The translations under genes and the position numbers were made by a program. DNA of 47,278 nt from an uncultured Oscillospiraceae bacterium (GTDB taxonomy: Bacteria > Bacillota > Clostridia > Oscillospirales > Oscillospiraceae), in NCBI GenBank assembly GCA_934593275.1, contig CAKTQE010000012.1, forward strand, positions 1 through 47,278. The letters run 5' to 3'. Of this stretch, positions 24,565 through 32,296 are shown piece by piece. The stretch's first letter is position 1; each line of letters starts with the position of its first letter. The notes beneath the pieces are model-generated. The model did not search any database, had not been told where the DNA came from, and saw only the letters and a program-made list of their open reading frames with translations.

Positions 24565-24615
24565 GTGGGAGGGGCTTAGGCCCCGAAAGGAATGCGTTTT
24601 GCGCATCATTACCAC
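24565..24615 (+). promoter_or_regulatory. Candidate L1-binding mRNA site in the rplK leader
   Basis: GTGGGAGG and ATTACCAC bracket short hairpins just before the rplK ribosome site. The L1 site in 23S rRNA has the same GUGGGAG...AAUACCAC strands, so this looks like a molecular mimic for autogenous control by L1. Confidence 0.6.
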
Positions 24616-24638
24616 ATCTTATTCAGGAGGTGCTATTT

Positions 24639-25064
24639 ATGGCACAGAAAGTAACTGGCATTATCAAACTTCAGATCAACGCCGCTAAGGCAACCGCTTC
24701 TCCCCCTGTTGGTCCTGCTCTGGGTCAGCACGGTGTGAATATCGCAGCATTTATCAAGGAATTCAACGCACGGACCAAGGACATGGAAGGCTACAAGATT
24801 CCTGTCGTTATCACCGTCTATGCCGACCGCAGCTTCACCTTCATCACCAAGACTCCTCCTACCCCCATGCTCATCATGAAGGCCATTGGTCTGGAGAAGG
24901 GCTCCGGTGTTCCCAACAAGACCAAGGTTGGCACCATCACCAAGGCACAGGTCGCTGAGATCGCCAAGACCAAGATGCCCGACCTGAACGCTACCACTCT
25001 GGAAGCCGCTGAGAGCCAGGTTGCTGGCACTTGCCGGTCTATGGGTGTTACCGTCGTTGACTGA
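24639..25064 (+). CDS. rplK: 50S ribosomal protein L11
   Basis: The 141-aa protein begins [20 protein letters not shown] and includes the proline-rich [14 protein letters not shown] and the C-terminal rRNA-binding [16 protein letters not shown]11 binds the GTPase-associated centre of 23S rRNA. AGGAGG precedes the ATG at 24639; three upstream in-frame codons belong to the leader. Confidence 0.96.
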   Translation: MAQKVTGIIKLQINAAKATASPPVGPALGQHGVNIAAFIKEFNARTKDMEGYKIPVVITVYADRSFTFITKTPPTPMLIMKAIGLEKGSGVPNKTKVGTITKAQVAEIAKTKMPDLNATTLEAAESQVAGTCRSMGVTVVD

Positions 25065-25095
25065 TCATTGCTGAGCCGGGGTTTTCCCCGGAAAT

Positions 25096-25121
25096 GTGGG
25101 AGGATTTTTCCGCATCACCAC
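25096..25121 (+). promoter_or_regulatory. Second candidate L1-binding mRNA site, in the rplA leader
   Basis: GTGGGAGG-ATTTTTCC-GCATCACCAC is a compact version of the site upstream of rplK and lies just before the rplA ribosome site. Confidence 0.58.
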
Positions 25122-25140
25122 TTTAAGGAGGATAATTACA

Positions 25141-25833
25141 TTGTTTAGAGGTAAAAAGTATAAAGAAAGCGCAAAGCTCATTGACCGCGCTGTTCAGTAT
25201 GAGCCTGCTGAGGCTCTGGGCCTGGTTGTAAAGGGCGCCACCGCCAAGTTCGACGAGACCGTCGAGCTGCACATCAAGCTGGGTGTTGACTCCCGTCACG
25301 CTGACCAGCAGGTCCGCGGCGCCGTGGTTCTGCCCAACGGTACCGGTAAGACCCGCAAGGTTCTGGTTTTCGCCAAGGACGCCAAGGTGGCTGAGGCTCA
25401 GGAAGCCGGTGCCGATTACGTTGGCGGCATGGAGCTGGTTGAGAAGATCACCAAGGAAAACTGGTTTGACTTCGACGTCGTTGTTGCTTCCCCCGACATG
25501 ATGGGCATTGTTGGCCGTCTGGGTAAGGTTCTGGGCCCCAAGGGTCTGATGCCCTCCCCCAAGGCCGGCACCGTGACCCCCAACGTGGGTGCTGCCGTTA
25601 AGGAAATCAAGGCTGGTAAGGTGGAGTACCGTCTGGACAAGACCAACATCATCCACTGCCCCATCGGCAAGGTTTCCTTCGGTGCCGAGAAGCTGAACGA
25701 GAACATGGACACCCTGATCAAGGCTGTTGTAAAGGCCAAGCCCGCCGCTGCCAAGGGTCAGTATATCAAGTCCTGCACCGTCGTGTCCACCATGGGCCCC
25801 GGCGTGAAGGTCTCTACTGCCAAGTATCTGTAA
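25141..25833 (+). CDS. rplA: 50S ribosomal protein L1
   Basis: The 230-aa protein shows the L1 landmarks [54 protein letters not shown] and STMGPGVKV. It forms the ribosomal L1 stalk and is often a translational repressor of its own mRNA. It starts with TTG at 25141, 9 nt after AAGGAGG, because no ATG is suitably placed: an upstream ATG-like codon at 25096 lies in the leader hairpin. The TTG start may itself lower expression. A strong terminator follows. Confidence 0.95.
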   Translation: MFRGKKYKESAKLIDRAVQYEPAEALGLVVKGATAKFDETVELHIKLGVDSRHADQQVRGAVVLPNGTGKTRKVLVFAKDAKVAEAQEAGADYVGGMELVEKITKENWFDFDVVVASPDMMGIVGRLGKVLGPKGLMPSPKAGTVTPNVGAAVKEIKAGKVEYRLDKTNIIHCPIGKVSFGAEKLNENMDTLIKAVVKAKPAAAKGQYIKSCTVVSTMGPGVKVSTAKYL

Positions 25834-25848
25834 GCTGGATATGCTTTA

Positions 25849-25885
25849 CCCCCGAACGCAAATGCGTTCGGGGGTTTCATCTTTC
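25849..25885 (+). terminator. Terminator of the rplK-rplA operon
   Basis: A perfect 11-bp stem CCCCCGAACGC / GCGTTCGGGGG with loop AAAT is followed by TTTCATCTTTC. Confidence 0.87.
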
Positions 25886-25947
25886 TAAAAGAGCTTTCGG
25901 CAAATCATTGCCATCTAAGCGGTAAAAAATGAACTTTTATTGATTTC

Positions 25948-25976
25948 TTGCAATTGAACCCCATATATGCTATACT
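25948..25976 (+). promoter_or_regulatory. Sigma-A promoter of the 26020 lipoprotein gene
   Basis: TTGCAA and TATACT are spaced by 17 bp, 44 nt before the TTG start. Confidence 0.72.
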
Positions 25977-26019
25977 AATAGATATTGGATACGCAAATCA
26001 GCAGTTGGGAGGTATTGTC

Positions 26020-26463
26020 TTGAAAAAGCTCGTAATATTGGTTGCGATATTGCTTTTATCAGGCCTTGCTGCCTGCGCAAATACTGACAAGGCCAATGTT
26101 TCATCGGCCACAGAGTCTATTGCAGTTACAGAAAACCACCAATCGACCAATGAAGTGATTGAATACTTTTCCGACAAATACAACATGGAGTTCCTCTTGT
26201 GGGGGCCGGAAGGACATGATTTATATGCTTTCTATATCTATCCTGACCATGCCGAGCGGGAATGTCATCTTCTGATGCCAAGGGCTACAGACGATGTTTC
26301 CATCTATCACAAAGACCTATCGTGGAGCGTTGACGGCAGCGAGTTGATTATTTCCGGAGATTGGGAGGAATCTTTTGGAATCGATATTTCTGCGGATACC
26401 GCAACTTCTACCACAAACGGCAAAATATATAAAATATCCGAGATGCAGCCACCGCTGGAATAA
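26020..26463 (+). CDS. Putative lipoprotein of unknown function (147 aa)
   Basis: The protein starts with TTG 7 nt after GGGAGG and has a signal sequence KKLVILVAILLLSGLAAC with a perfect lipobox LAAC. The mature part contains aromatic strands (LLWGPEGHDLYAFYIYPDH, IYHKDLSWSVDGSELIISGD) that suggest a small beta-rich sensor or binding domain. I do not recognise the family. It is AT-richer than the flanking ribosomal genes and stands alone between its promoter and terminator, part of the segment that separates rplA from rplJ. Confidence 0.65.
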   Translation: MKKLVILVAILLLSGLAACANTDKANVSSATESIAVTENHQSTNEVIEYFSDKYNMEFLLWGPEGHDLYAFYIYPDHAERECHLLMPRATDDVSIYHKDLSWSVDGSELIISGDWEESFGIDISADTATSTTNGKIYKISEMQPPLE

Positions 26464-26520
26464 TGCGCTGCTTCTTATTTCATTTTGCCGATTTGATCAT
26501 GCCTGTTCTATTTAAGTATT

Positions 26521-26560
26521 TTCCCCGAATGCGCATAATGCGTTCGGGGAGATTTTTTAT
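26521..26560 (+). terminator. Terminator of the 26020 lipoprotein gene
   Basis: CCCCGAATGC and GCGTTCGGGG form a 10-bp stem (one G-T pair), followed by AGATTTTTT. It shares AATGCGTTCGGGG with the rplA terminator. Confidence 0.82.
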
Positions 26561-26979
26561 CCTGCCTTTATTTCATATTCGCTTTCCGGCACTGTGCTGG
26601 GTTCAATGATGACCTCACCGACCACAATTGTTCCTCCTGCCACCTCTTTGATGGTGTTGTACACGAACACCAGATAGGTCGCCCACAATAGGCCCACAAA
26701 AATTGCCACGGCAAGAACGATGGTCAGTATTTTCTTTCGGATACGCACTGCTTTTTTTACGGTTCCACTGCTCTGTTCTGAGAGATAGGCCGCCGCAATT
26801 TCCTCTGGGTTTCCATACCGTGACACCAGCTGAGCATAGCTTACTTCCGGTTCTTCCTGTGCATAGTCCCGCACATTTTGCAGCAGCATTTTCTTTATTC
26901 GCTTTCCATCTGCGTTAAAGGTGGGTAGCTCCTGCTTGATCTGCTTCATGTACTTTCGTACATCAGGATTCTTTTTCAT
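26557..26979 (-). CDS. HAAS/DUF1700-like (DUF6120-type) membrane protein
   Basis: The 140-aa protein has an N-terminal helical domain (YMKQIKQELPTFNADGKRIKKMLLQNVRDYAQEEPEVSYAQLVSRYGNPEEIAAAYL, here split into its usual two parts by a short turn) typical of HAAS/DUF1700 proteins, then one membrane helix (ILTIVLAVAIFVGLLWATYLVFVY). Such proteins are almost always encoded with a PadR-type repressor, as here, and are thought to sense membrane events. The ATG at 26979 follows GAGGTGAAGAAT and overlaps the padR end by 17 nt. Confidence 0.7.
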   Translation of the reverse strand: MKKNPDVRKYMKQIKQELPTFNADGKRIKKMLLQNVRDYAQEEPEVSYAQLVSRYGNPEEIAAAYLSEQSSGTVKKAVRIRKKILTIVLAVAIFVGLLWATYLVFVYNTIKEVAGGTIVVGEVIIEPSTVPESEYEIKAG

Positions 26980-27319
26980 ATTCTTCACCTCGGACTATTT
27001 TCAAAACGCCATTGACAGCAGTTTCATATTCCTGAATCATTTCCGCAAGACGAGCCGCACCCAAAGGTTCCAGGTGATAGTAAACCCGTGTCATTCTTTT
27101 TCCCACTAAGATTTTTTTGTCGGATATATACCCCTGCTCCTGCAATTTATATAGAACTGGGTATAAAGACCCCTCTTGTGTACGGATGATACCGCCGCTG
27201 GCTCGCTCTGTCTCCTGGACCAGCTGATAGCCATACATATCCTCTCGCTTTAACAGGGACAGAATGATCAGCGGCATTGCGCCTCTCGCATAGTTCAGTT
27301 GCGCATTTTCTCCTGCCAT
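26963..27319 (-). CDS. PadR family transcriptional regulator
   Basis: The 118-aa protein is a short winged-helix PadR: PLIILSLLKREDMYGYQLVQ, TQEGSLYPVLYKLQEQGYI and the wing GKRMTRVYYHLEPLGAARL. It probably represses its own two-gene operon with the downstream membrane protein. An 11-bp palindrome TATACCGTATA overlaps its promoter and is the likely operator. AAAGGAG precedes the ATG. Confidence 0.88.
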   Translation of the reverse strand: MAGENAQLNYARGAMPLIILSLLKREDMYGYQLVQETERASGGIIRTQEGSLYPVLYKLQEQGYISDKKILVGKRMTRVYYHLEPLGAARLAEMIQEYETAVNGVLKIVRGEEYEKES

Positions 27320-27338
27320 ACCTTCACTCCTTTGTTTT

Positions 27339-27366
27339 ATTATACCGTATATATTATTTTTCTCAA
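27339..27366 (-). promoter_or_regulatory. Promoter of the padR operon with probable PadR operator
   Basis: On the minus strand TTGAGA and TATAAT are separated by 16 bp. The perfect palindrome TATAC-C-GTATA (27341-27351) overlaps the -10 and spacer, a position suited to autorepression. Confidence 0.68.
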
Positions 27367-27389
27367 TACCTTTGTAACAAAAATATTGC

Positions 27390-27418
27390 TTGACATCTGC
27401 TTTCTGTTATGGTATATT
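27390..27418 (+). promoter_or_regulatory. Sigma-A promoter of the 27463 lipoprotein gene
   Basis: A perfect TTGACA and TATATT are spaced by 17 bp. It is divergent from, and 24 bp away from, the padR promoter. Confidence 0.85.
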
Positions 27419-27462
27419 CATGTTGTCATTCGACAAAAACGCTGTTTTGGAGGTATAACGCT

Positions 27463-28380
27463 ATGAAACATCCTTTTACGCCTGTTGTTCTCAGTCTGAT
27501 GCTTGTGTTTCTTTTGGGTCTTTCCGGCTGCGGGGCAAAGGAAACGCCAACGGAAACCGCTGCTGTGGCAACGGCCAGTGCAGCGCAGGAGCCGAAGCAA
27601 CGGCTGGATATTACCTTTGACATCGGTGACAACCAATCCTCCATCGACTTAAAGGGCCTGGGGCTGAACTATCCCTGCGATTTTGACTTAGAGGGCCTCC
27701 AGAACGTTCAAATCCAGGTGGATGGGGTCTATTATCCCCTGGAAGAAGCCTTGAAAGAGGGTAACGTGACACCGGAAGAACTGGTTGCCTATGCCCAGAT
27801 CGATGCACGGGCAAAAATTTGTACCGAAAAATACGAGACACGCAACGGGCTGACACGGTTTACCTATGTATATCCGGACTTCAAGCTCAATTACATCCAC
27901 TGTATCTACGAAACCCCCGACGGCAACAGCTATGAGCTGTGGGAGTATGCCCTGCTCTCCCCCAATTTTGTTCCCACCCTGCCCATTCCCACCGATGACG
28001 AGGGACTGGATCTGGACCGGGAGGACTGGGGCGTTACACTCACCATCACGGAAGCGACCCCCAATGGGCTGACCGTAGAGACAAGCCAGAGCGGCGGAAT
28101 GCAGTTTGGTACCCTTTCCGTGGAGGACTACTATGTATTTGCCTGGGAGGGCAGCCAGATCGTGGACGGCACCTGGCGGATGAGCCAGGATATTCCCATT
28201 ACCATGGAGGGCAGCGGCGAATTTTCCGCCAGCTGGGAACCGACCCTGGCCCCGGGAGAATATATGTTTGTAGCCCGACTCCGGGAGGTCTATGACCCTG
28301 CGGACGTACCGCCCCTGATGAAAAATTACCACGACCACCAGCAGTACGCCGTTCCCTTTACCATTGCCGAAAGCAAATAA
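27463..28380 (+). CDS. Putative lipoprotein with beta-sandwich-like C-terminal part (305 aa)
   Basis: The signal sequence (FTPVVLSLMLVFLLGLSGC) ends in lipobox LSGC. The mature protein begins with an Ala/Thr linker, then a domain with LDITFDIGDNQSSIDLKGLG and a conserved aromatic stretch, and a C-terminal immunoglobulin-like segment (GVTLTITEATPNGLTVETSQ ... GEYMFVARLREVYDP) resembling bacterial protease-inhibitor or adhesin modules. No enzymatic motif is seen. GGAGGTATAACGCT precedes the ATG. It is divergent from padR and could belong to its regulon, but this is inference. Confidence 0.7.
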   Translation: MKHPFTPVVLSLMLVFLLGLSGCGAKETPTETAAVATASAAQEPKQRLDITFDIGDNQSSIDLKGLGLNYPCDFDLEGLQNVQIQVDGVYYPLEEALKEGNVTPEELVAYAQIDARAKICTEKYETRNGLTRFTYVYPDFKLNYIHCIYETPDGNSYELWEYALLSPNFVPTLPIPTDDEGLDLDREDWGVTLTITEATPNGLTVETSQSGGMQFGTLSVEDYYVFAWEGSQIVDGTWRMSQDIPITMEGSGEFSASWEPTLAPGEYMFVARLREVYDPADVPPLMKNYHDHQQYAVPFTIAESK

Positions 28381-28434
28381 ATGCTCCATTCCCGGGAAGC
28401 TCAAACTTTCCGGGAAAATTTCTTAAAATAATGC

Positions 28435-28463
28435 TTGACAAAGAGAATACCCCATGCTATAAT
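28435..28463 (+). promoter_or_regulatory. Sigma-A promoter of rplJ-rplL
   Basis: Consensus TTGACA and TATAAT are separated by exactly 17 bp, giving a very strong promoter. Confidence 0.92.
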
Positions 28464-28468
28464 GCAGA

Positions 28469-28562
28469 AGTTGCCAAAGACAGCAGGTGTAACCTTAAAT
28501 CCTGCCGAGGTGCGTTGAATAGTTTTTGATTCTTCGTATCTTTCTGCTCTTTGGCAGGAAGA
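28469..28562 (+). promoter_or_regulatory. L10 ribosomal protein leader
   Basis: The leader starts GTTGCCAAAGACAGCAGGTG and ends with the pairing TCTTTGGCAGGAAG; the inner arms AGCAGG and CCTGCCGAGG are the conserved L10(L12)4-binding kink-turn region. The complex of L10 and L7/L12 binds here to repress the operon. Confidence 0.82.
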
Positions 28563-28590
28563 TATTTTTATTTTTTCGGAGGTGAAAATT

Positions 28591-29112
28591 ATGCCCAACG
28601 CTAAGGTTCTTGAGAGCAAGAAGGCCGTTGTTGCCAATCTGTCCGGCAAGATCAAGGAAGCTTCTTCCGTGGTTTTCGTCGACTACAAGGGTATCACGGT
28701 TGCTCAGGATACCGAGCTGCGTAAGCAGTTCCGTGAAGCTGGTGTTGAGTACTCCGTTGTCAAGAATACCCTGACCAATTTCGCTGCCAAGGATGCTGGC
28801 TACGATTTTGCCGAGGTTCTGAACGGTACTACCGCTATGGCTTCCACCACCGGCGACCCCATCGCCCCTGCTCGTATCGTATGCGAGTTTGCCAAGAAGA
28901 ACAAGAACACCCTGTCCATTAAGGGCGGCGTCGTAGAAGGCTCTGTCCTGACTGCCGAGCAGCTCAATGGCTTCGGTGAACTGCCCAGCAAGAACGCCCT
29001 GGTTGCTTCTGTTCTGGGTACCTTCCTGGCCCCCATCTCCAGCCTGGCTTTCGTCCTGGACCAGATCCGGGAGCAGAAGGAAGGCGACGCTCCTGCTACC
29101 GCAGAAGCCTAA
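28591..29112 (+). CDS. rplJ: 50S ribosomal protein L10
   Basis: The 173-aa protein has the N-terminal rRNA-binding domain (SSVVFVDYKGITVAQDTELRK, VVKNTLTNFAA) and the C-terminal helix that binds L7/L12 dimers (LGTFLAPISSLAFVLDQIREQ). It anchors the L12 stalk. The ATG at 28591 follows GGAGGTGAAAATT; the GTG at 28582 overlaps that ribosome site. Confidence 0.96.
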   Translation: MPNAKVLESKKAVVANLSGKIKEASSVVFVDYKGITVAQDTELRKQFREAGVEYSVVKNTLTNFAAKDAGYDFAEVLNGTTAMASTTGDPIAPARIVCEFAKKNKNTLSIKGGVVEGSVLTAEQLNGFGELPSKNALVASVLGTFLAPISSLAFVLDQIREQKEGDAPATAEA

Positions 29113-29161
29113 GTTCGTAATCCAACACACAATCTAATCTACATTTTAGGAGGATATTACA

Positions 29162-29536
29162 ATGGCTAGTGAAAAGATCACTGCTCTCGTTGAGGAAGTT
29201 AAGGGCCTGACCGTTCTGGAGCTGTCCGAGCTGGTTCACACCCTGGAGGATGTTTTCGGCGTTTCCGCCGCTGCTGCCGCTGTTGCCGCTCCCGCTGCCG
29301 GTGCTGCTGCTGAGGTTGAGGAGAAGACCGAGTTCGACGTTATCCTGAAGAGCGCCGGCGCTTCCAAGCTGGGCGTTATCAAGGTTGTCCGTGCCGCTAC
29401 CGGCCTGGGCCTGAAGGACGCTAAGGATCTGGTTGACAACTGCCCCAAGACCCTGAAGGAAGCCATCTCCAAGGAAGATGCCGAGAAGCTGGTTGCCGAG
29501 CTGAAGGAAGCTGGCGCCGAGGCCGAGATCAAGTAA
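29162..29536 (+). CDS. rplL: 50S ribosomal protein L7/L12
   Basis: The 124-aa protein has the N-terminal dimerisation helices ([20 protein letters not shown]), an Ala-rich hinge ([20 protein letters not shown]) and the C-terminal factor-binding domain ([26 protein letters not shown]). It recruits translation GTPases. AGGAGG lies 8 nt before the ATG. Confidence 0.97.
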   Translation: MASEKITALVEEVKGLTVLELSELVHTLEDVFGVSAAAAAVAAPAAGAAAEVEEKTEFDVILKSAGASKLGVIKVVRAATGLGLKDAKDLVDNCPKTLKEAISKEDAEKLVAELKEAGAEAEIK

Positions 29537-29558
29537 TTTATCTCGAAAAGGCTATTCA

Positions 29559-29587
29559 CCTCCGCCGTTTTCGGCGGAGGTTTTTTG
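29559..29587 (+). terminator. Terminator of rplJ-rplL
   Basis: CCTCCGCC-GTTTTC-GGCGGAGG is followed by TTTTTT. A second small hairpin TCTGCCC/GGGCAGA lies at 29618-29636. Confidence 0.92.
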
Positions 29588-29666
29588 ATTCCCCGTTTTT
29601 TTATTTCCCGTTTCCAGTCTGCCCTTTTCGGGCAGAATATCCGAAACGAACATGAAAGGAATCCCT

Positions 29667-30551
29667 ATGGAACTGAATATTGACCATATTCTCTCTACCC
29701 TTTCCTCTGTAAAGGAACTGCTGCCGGAGGACCTGAGAGAACTGATGAAAGCCGCCGCCTCGGGCCTTGCCACCAATTTTGACATTGGGGCCTCCCTCAA
29801 ATTCATCGTGGTGTTTGTTGCCGCCCTGGTGGGTCTGGGCGTGGTGTTCAAGCTGCTCTTCGGCAAAAAGTCTGACGTCAACCACGCCATGTCCTCTGCC
29901 GCCGGTATCCTGGTGGTGTATGTGCTGACGGTGGTAGTTTATGCCTTTCAGCCTGCCGGACTGTCGGGCCTTCTCTCTCCCCTGCCCTTTGTGACCTTTG
30001 TGCAGGATTATCTCTTTGTACTGCCTTTCCACGGCACGGCTTTTGAAACCCTTTGCACACAGATCCTTTCTCTCATCCTGCTATCCTTTGTAGTGAATCT
30101 GGTGGATGCGGTGCTGCCGGAGGGGGATAACCCCATTACCTGGTTCCTTTCCCGGTTTTTAAGTGTGATCCTGGCCATGGGACTTCATGTGGCCGCCAAC
30201 TGGGCCATTGCAAAATATCTGCCCTCGTCCCTTGTCTACCACGCTCCGGCGGTGCTGCTGGTGGTGCTGCTGTGTTTTCTGCTGGTGGGGGTATTCAAAG
30301 TGGTTTTGGGGGTGTTCCTGACGGTGGTCAATCCCATTGTGGGCGGCATCTACACCTTCTTCTTTTCCAGTCTCATTGGCCGTCAGGTGAGCAAGTCCGT
30401 GCTGTCCACTGCTCTGATTTGCGGGGTGTTCTATGCCATGGACTATTTTGATTTCCTGGTCATCCATATAGGCCCCTCTGCCCTTCCGGCCTATCTGCCG
30501 CTGCTTCCGGGATTTCTCATCATCTGGTATCTGTTGGGCCACGCACTGTAA
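29667..30551 (+). CDS. Polytopic membrane protein of unknown function (294 aa)
   Basis: The protein begins with a soluble amphipathic part (MELNIDHILSTLSSVKELLP) and has about seven to eight membrane segments, including FIVVFVAALVGLGVVFKLLF, ILVVYVLTVVVYAF and FLLVGVFKVVLGVFLTVVNP. I cannot assign it to a transporter family. The repeated pattern of long helices and a NPIVGGIYTF motif are the most conserved-looking parts. GAAAGGA precedes the ATG at 29667. It is a single gene facing a terminator shared with the convergent amidohydrolase. Confidence 0.72.
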   Translation: MELNIDHILSTLSSVKELLPEDLRELMKAAASGLATNFDIGASLKFIVVFVAALVGLGVVFKLLFGKKSDVNHAMSSAAGILVVYVLTVVVYAFQPAGLSGLLSPLPFVTFVQDYLFVLPFHGTAFETLCTQILSLILLSFVVNLVDAVLPEGDNPITWFLSRFLSVILAMGLHVAANWAIAKYLPSSLVYHAPAVLLVVLLCFLLVGVFKVVLGVFLTVVNPIVGGIYTFFFSSLIGRQVSKSVLSTALICGVFYAMDYFDFLVIHIGPSALPAYLPLLPGFLIIWYLLGHAL

Positions 30552-30586
30552 AAAGATGCCATAATAAGCCCATAAAAACTGCAAAA

Positions 30587-30628
30587 AGCCCTGGGACACT
30601 CCGTGTTGTACGAAGTGCCTCAGGGCAT
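30587..30628 (-). terminator. Terminator of the amidohydrolase gene
   Basis: On the minus strand GCCCTGAGGCACT and AGTGTCCCAGGGC form an imperfect stem, followed by TTTTTGC, just past the stop at 30632. Confidence 0.75.
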
Positions 30629-30631
30629 GAT

Positions 30632-32065
30632 TTATCTGTGGGGCTGTACTTCCCGGGGAATGGGCACATAGGTCTTCCCTGACAGTCGGGAAGACCACTC
30701 CTGCCGGACCTCCTCCAAAGAATCCGGTTGGGTCAGCAGATCCACCGCCGTACCGGCCAGGACTCTCCCGGCGTAGAGCATGCCCTTATGGGCCAGACTG
30801 CTTTTCCCCTGGGCTGTCCGCTGCCAGGTGTGGCCGCCGGTACCGGCGCACATGGTACAGATTTGGATTTTTCCCGTGGGACAGACCCAGCTCACGTCCC
30901 CCACATCGGTGGAGGCATCCTGCAGCGGCATTCCCGGGGCTTCCGGTACCTCTACATTGTGAACCGGCTCCTGGCCGTGCCGCCGCACCAGTTCCTCAAA
31001 GGGCGGACCCATCTGGGCCATGGAGAGAAACCGCCGGTTGGCCTCCGGCGGATTGGCCTTTTGCATCCGGCGGGCATAATCCAGTTCCTCCTGGGTCAGC
31101 TCCGGCATGCCCATCTCCTGGAGATTCCGGCTCAGATGGCGGCTCAGGCACCGGTTGGGGATCACATTGGCGCAGGATTTTTGCATGGTGATGGTGACTT
31201 CCGTTTCCGTCATCATGGCGGCTCCTTTGGCCACCTTGTTGACCCGTTCCACCATGGCGGGCAGGGTATCCACCGAGGGGGTGCGAATCAGATACACCGC
31301 CGAGGCTGTGGCCTGAACCACATTGGGGGCACTGCCGCCGGTATCCACCACCGCATAGTGAATGCGGGTGGATTCCGGAATATGCTCCCGGAGAAACTGG
31401 ACACCGGTATTCATCAAGGTCAGGGCATCCAATGCACTGCGGCCCCGCTCCGGGCTGGCGGAGGCATGGGCACTGCGGCCGGAAAAGGAATACAGCAGCT
31501 GCTGATTGGCCAAGGTACTGTTCGGTACTACGGAATGGAAGTTTCCGGGGTGCCAGGTCAAGGCACAGTCCACCTCCCGGAAAGCCCCCTCCCGGGCCAA
31601 AAAGGCCTTGCCGCTGCCCCCTTCCTCCGCAGGGCAGCCAAAATACAGCACGGTGCCGGGAATCCCTGTATCTAGTAGGAAGTCTTTTACCGCAAGAGCC
31701 GCCGCCAAAGCACCGACGCCCAGCAGATTGTGGCCGCAGCCATGGCCATTGCCCCCGGGGATCAACGGACTGTGGACTGCCACGTCTGCCCTCTGGCTCA
31801 GACCCTCCAGGGCATCGAACTCTCCCAAAAAGGCGATGACCGGTTTCCCCTGGCCAAAGCGGCCAATAAAGGCGGTGTCCATCCCCGCAACAGGGGTTTT
31901 GACGGAGAACCCTTCTTTTTCCAGGGCATGGCAAAGCAAATCCTTGGCAAAGAATTCCTGAAAACCCAGCTCCGGATGATCCCAAATCTCATCGGAGAGG
32001 TGACACAACCAGTCTGCCCGTCGGGCAACAGAAGAAGTAATTCGGTCTTTTTTCCCCACATCCAT
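30632..32065 (-). CDS. M20 family amidohydrolase (AbgB-like)
   Basis: The 477-aa cytosolic protein carries the M20 metal-binding features: GNGHGCGHNLLGVGALAAA, the catalytic Glu pair in CPAEEGGSGK, and CALTWHPGNFHSV. A dimerisation/lid domain follows (SFSGRSAHASASPERGRSALD). Length and the DVGDVSWVCPTGKI segment fit aminobenzoyl-glutamate utilization protein B, which cleaves p-aminobenzoyl-glutamate. Other N-acyl amino acids or dipeptides are possible. AAAGGAGG precedes the ATG at 32065 and a terminator-like hairpin lies only about 30 nt upstream of that site. Confidence 0.85.
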   Translation of the reverse strand: MDVGKKDRITSSVARRADWLCHLSDEIWDHPELGFQEFFAKDLLCHALEKEGFSVKTPVAGMDTAFIGRFGQGKPVIAFLGEFDALEGLSQRADVAVHSPLIPGGNGHGCGHNLLGVGALAAALAVKDFLLDTGIPGTVLYFGCPAEEGGSGKAFLAREGAFREVDCALTWHPGNFHSVVPNSTLANQQLLYSFSGRSAHASASPERGRSALDALTLMNTGVQFLREHIPESTRIHYAVVDTGGSAPNVVQATASAVYLIRTPSVDTLPAMVERVNKVAKGAAMMTETEVTITMQKSCANVIPNRCLSRHLSRNLQEMGMPELTQEELDYARRMQKANPPEANRRFLSMAQMGPPFEELVRRHGQEPVHNVEVPEAPGMPLQDASTDVGDVSWVCPTGKIQICTMCAGTGGHTWQRTAQGKSSLAHKGMLYAGRVLAGTAVDLLTQPDSLEEVRQEWSSRLSGKTYVPIPREVQPHR

Positions 32066-32091
32066 CAAGGCTCCTCCTTTATGTCTATAAA

Positions 32092-32122
32092 AAGCAAAAA
32101 GGACATCACCTTCGTGAAGTCC
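32092..32122 (-). terminator. Terminator-like hairpin just upstream of the amidohydrolase gene
   Basis: On the minus strand GGAC-T-TCAC-GAAG-GTGA-T-GTCC is followed by TTTTTGCTTTTT. It directly follows the duplicated tRNA-Pro 3' end, as if it once ended a tRNA transcript. Confidence 0.65.
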
Positions 32123-32144
32123 TGGTCCGAGTGACTGGATTCGA
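32123..32144 (-). repeat. Duplicated 3' end of tRNA-Pro (direct repeat, att-like)
   Basis: These 22 bp, TGGTCCGAGTGACTGGATTC plus GA, are identical and in the same orientation to 32296-32317, which is the CCA end to T-loop of the intact tRNA-Pro gene. This is the pattern left by site-specific insertion at a tRNA 3' end. The 151 bp between the copies hold three hairpins and a tRNA-like T-arm. Confidence 0.7.
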
Positions 32145-32148
32145 TGGC

Positions 32149-32225
32149 TGGCTTTGCTAGGGCAAAGCCATATGGTTGCAACCAGTTTTTGAACTGGTTG
32201 CCGCCAAATGCCGCTGGCATTTGGC
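32149..32225. repeat. Three back-to-back perfect hairpins
   Basis: TGGCTTTGC/GCAAAGCCA (32149-32170), GCAACCAGTT/AACTGGTTGC (32178-32201) and GCCAAATGCC/GGCATTTGGC (32203-32225) follow one another with 1-7 bp between them. A T-arm-like GGGTTCGAATCCTGG (32234-32248) follows. Confidence 0.75.
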
Positions 32226-32255
32226 ATTTAATTGGGTTCGAATCCTGGCACGGGC

Positions 32256-32296
32256 AAAAAAATGAACACCACCCAACAGGTGGTGTTCATTTTTTT
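32256..32296. terminator. Bidirectional terminator abutting tRNA-Pro
   Basis: A perfect 18-bp stem AAAAAAATGAACACCACC / GGTGGTGTTCATTTTTTT with a 5-nt loop lies flush against the CCA end of tRNA-Pro; both strands end in seven T. Confidence 0.9.

Noticed and set aside
32092..32255. A T-box or other tRNA-sensing riboswitch in front of the amidohydrolase gene
   Set aside because: A terminator-like hairpin and tRNA-related sequence are present, but the conserved T-box AGGGTGGNACCGCG sequence and specifier stem are missing.
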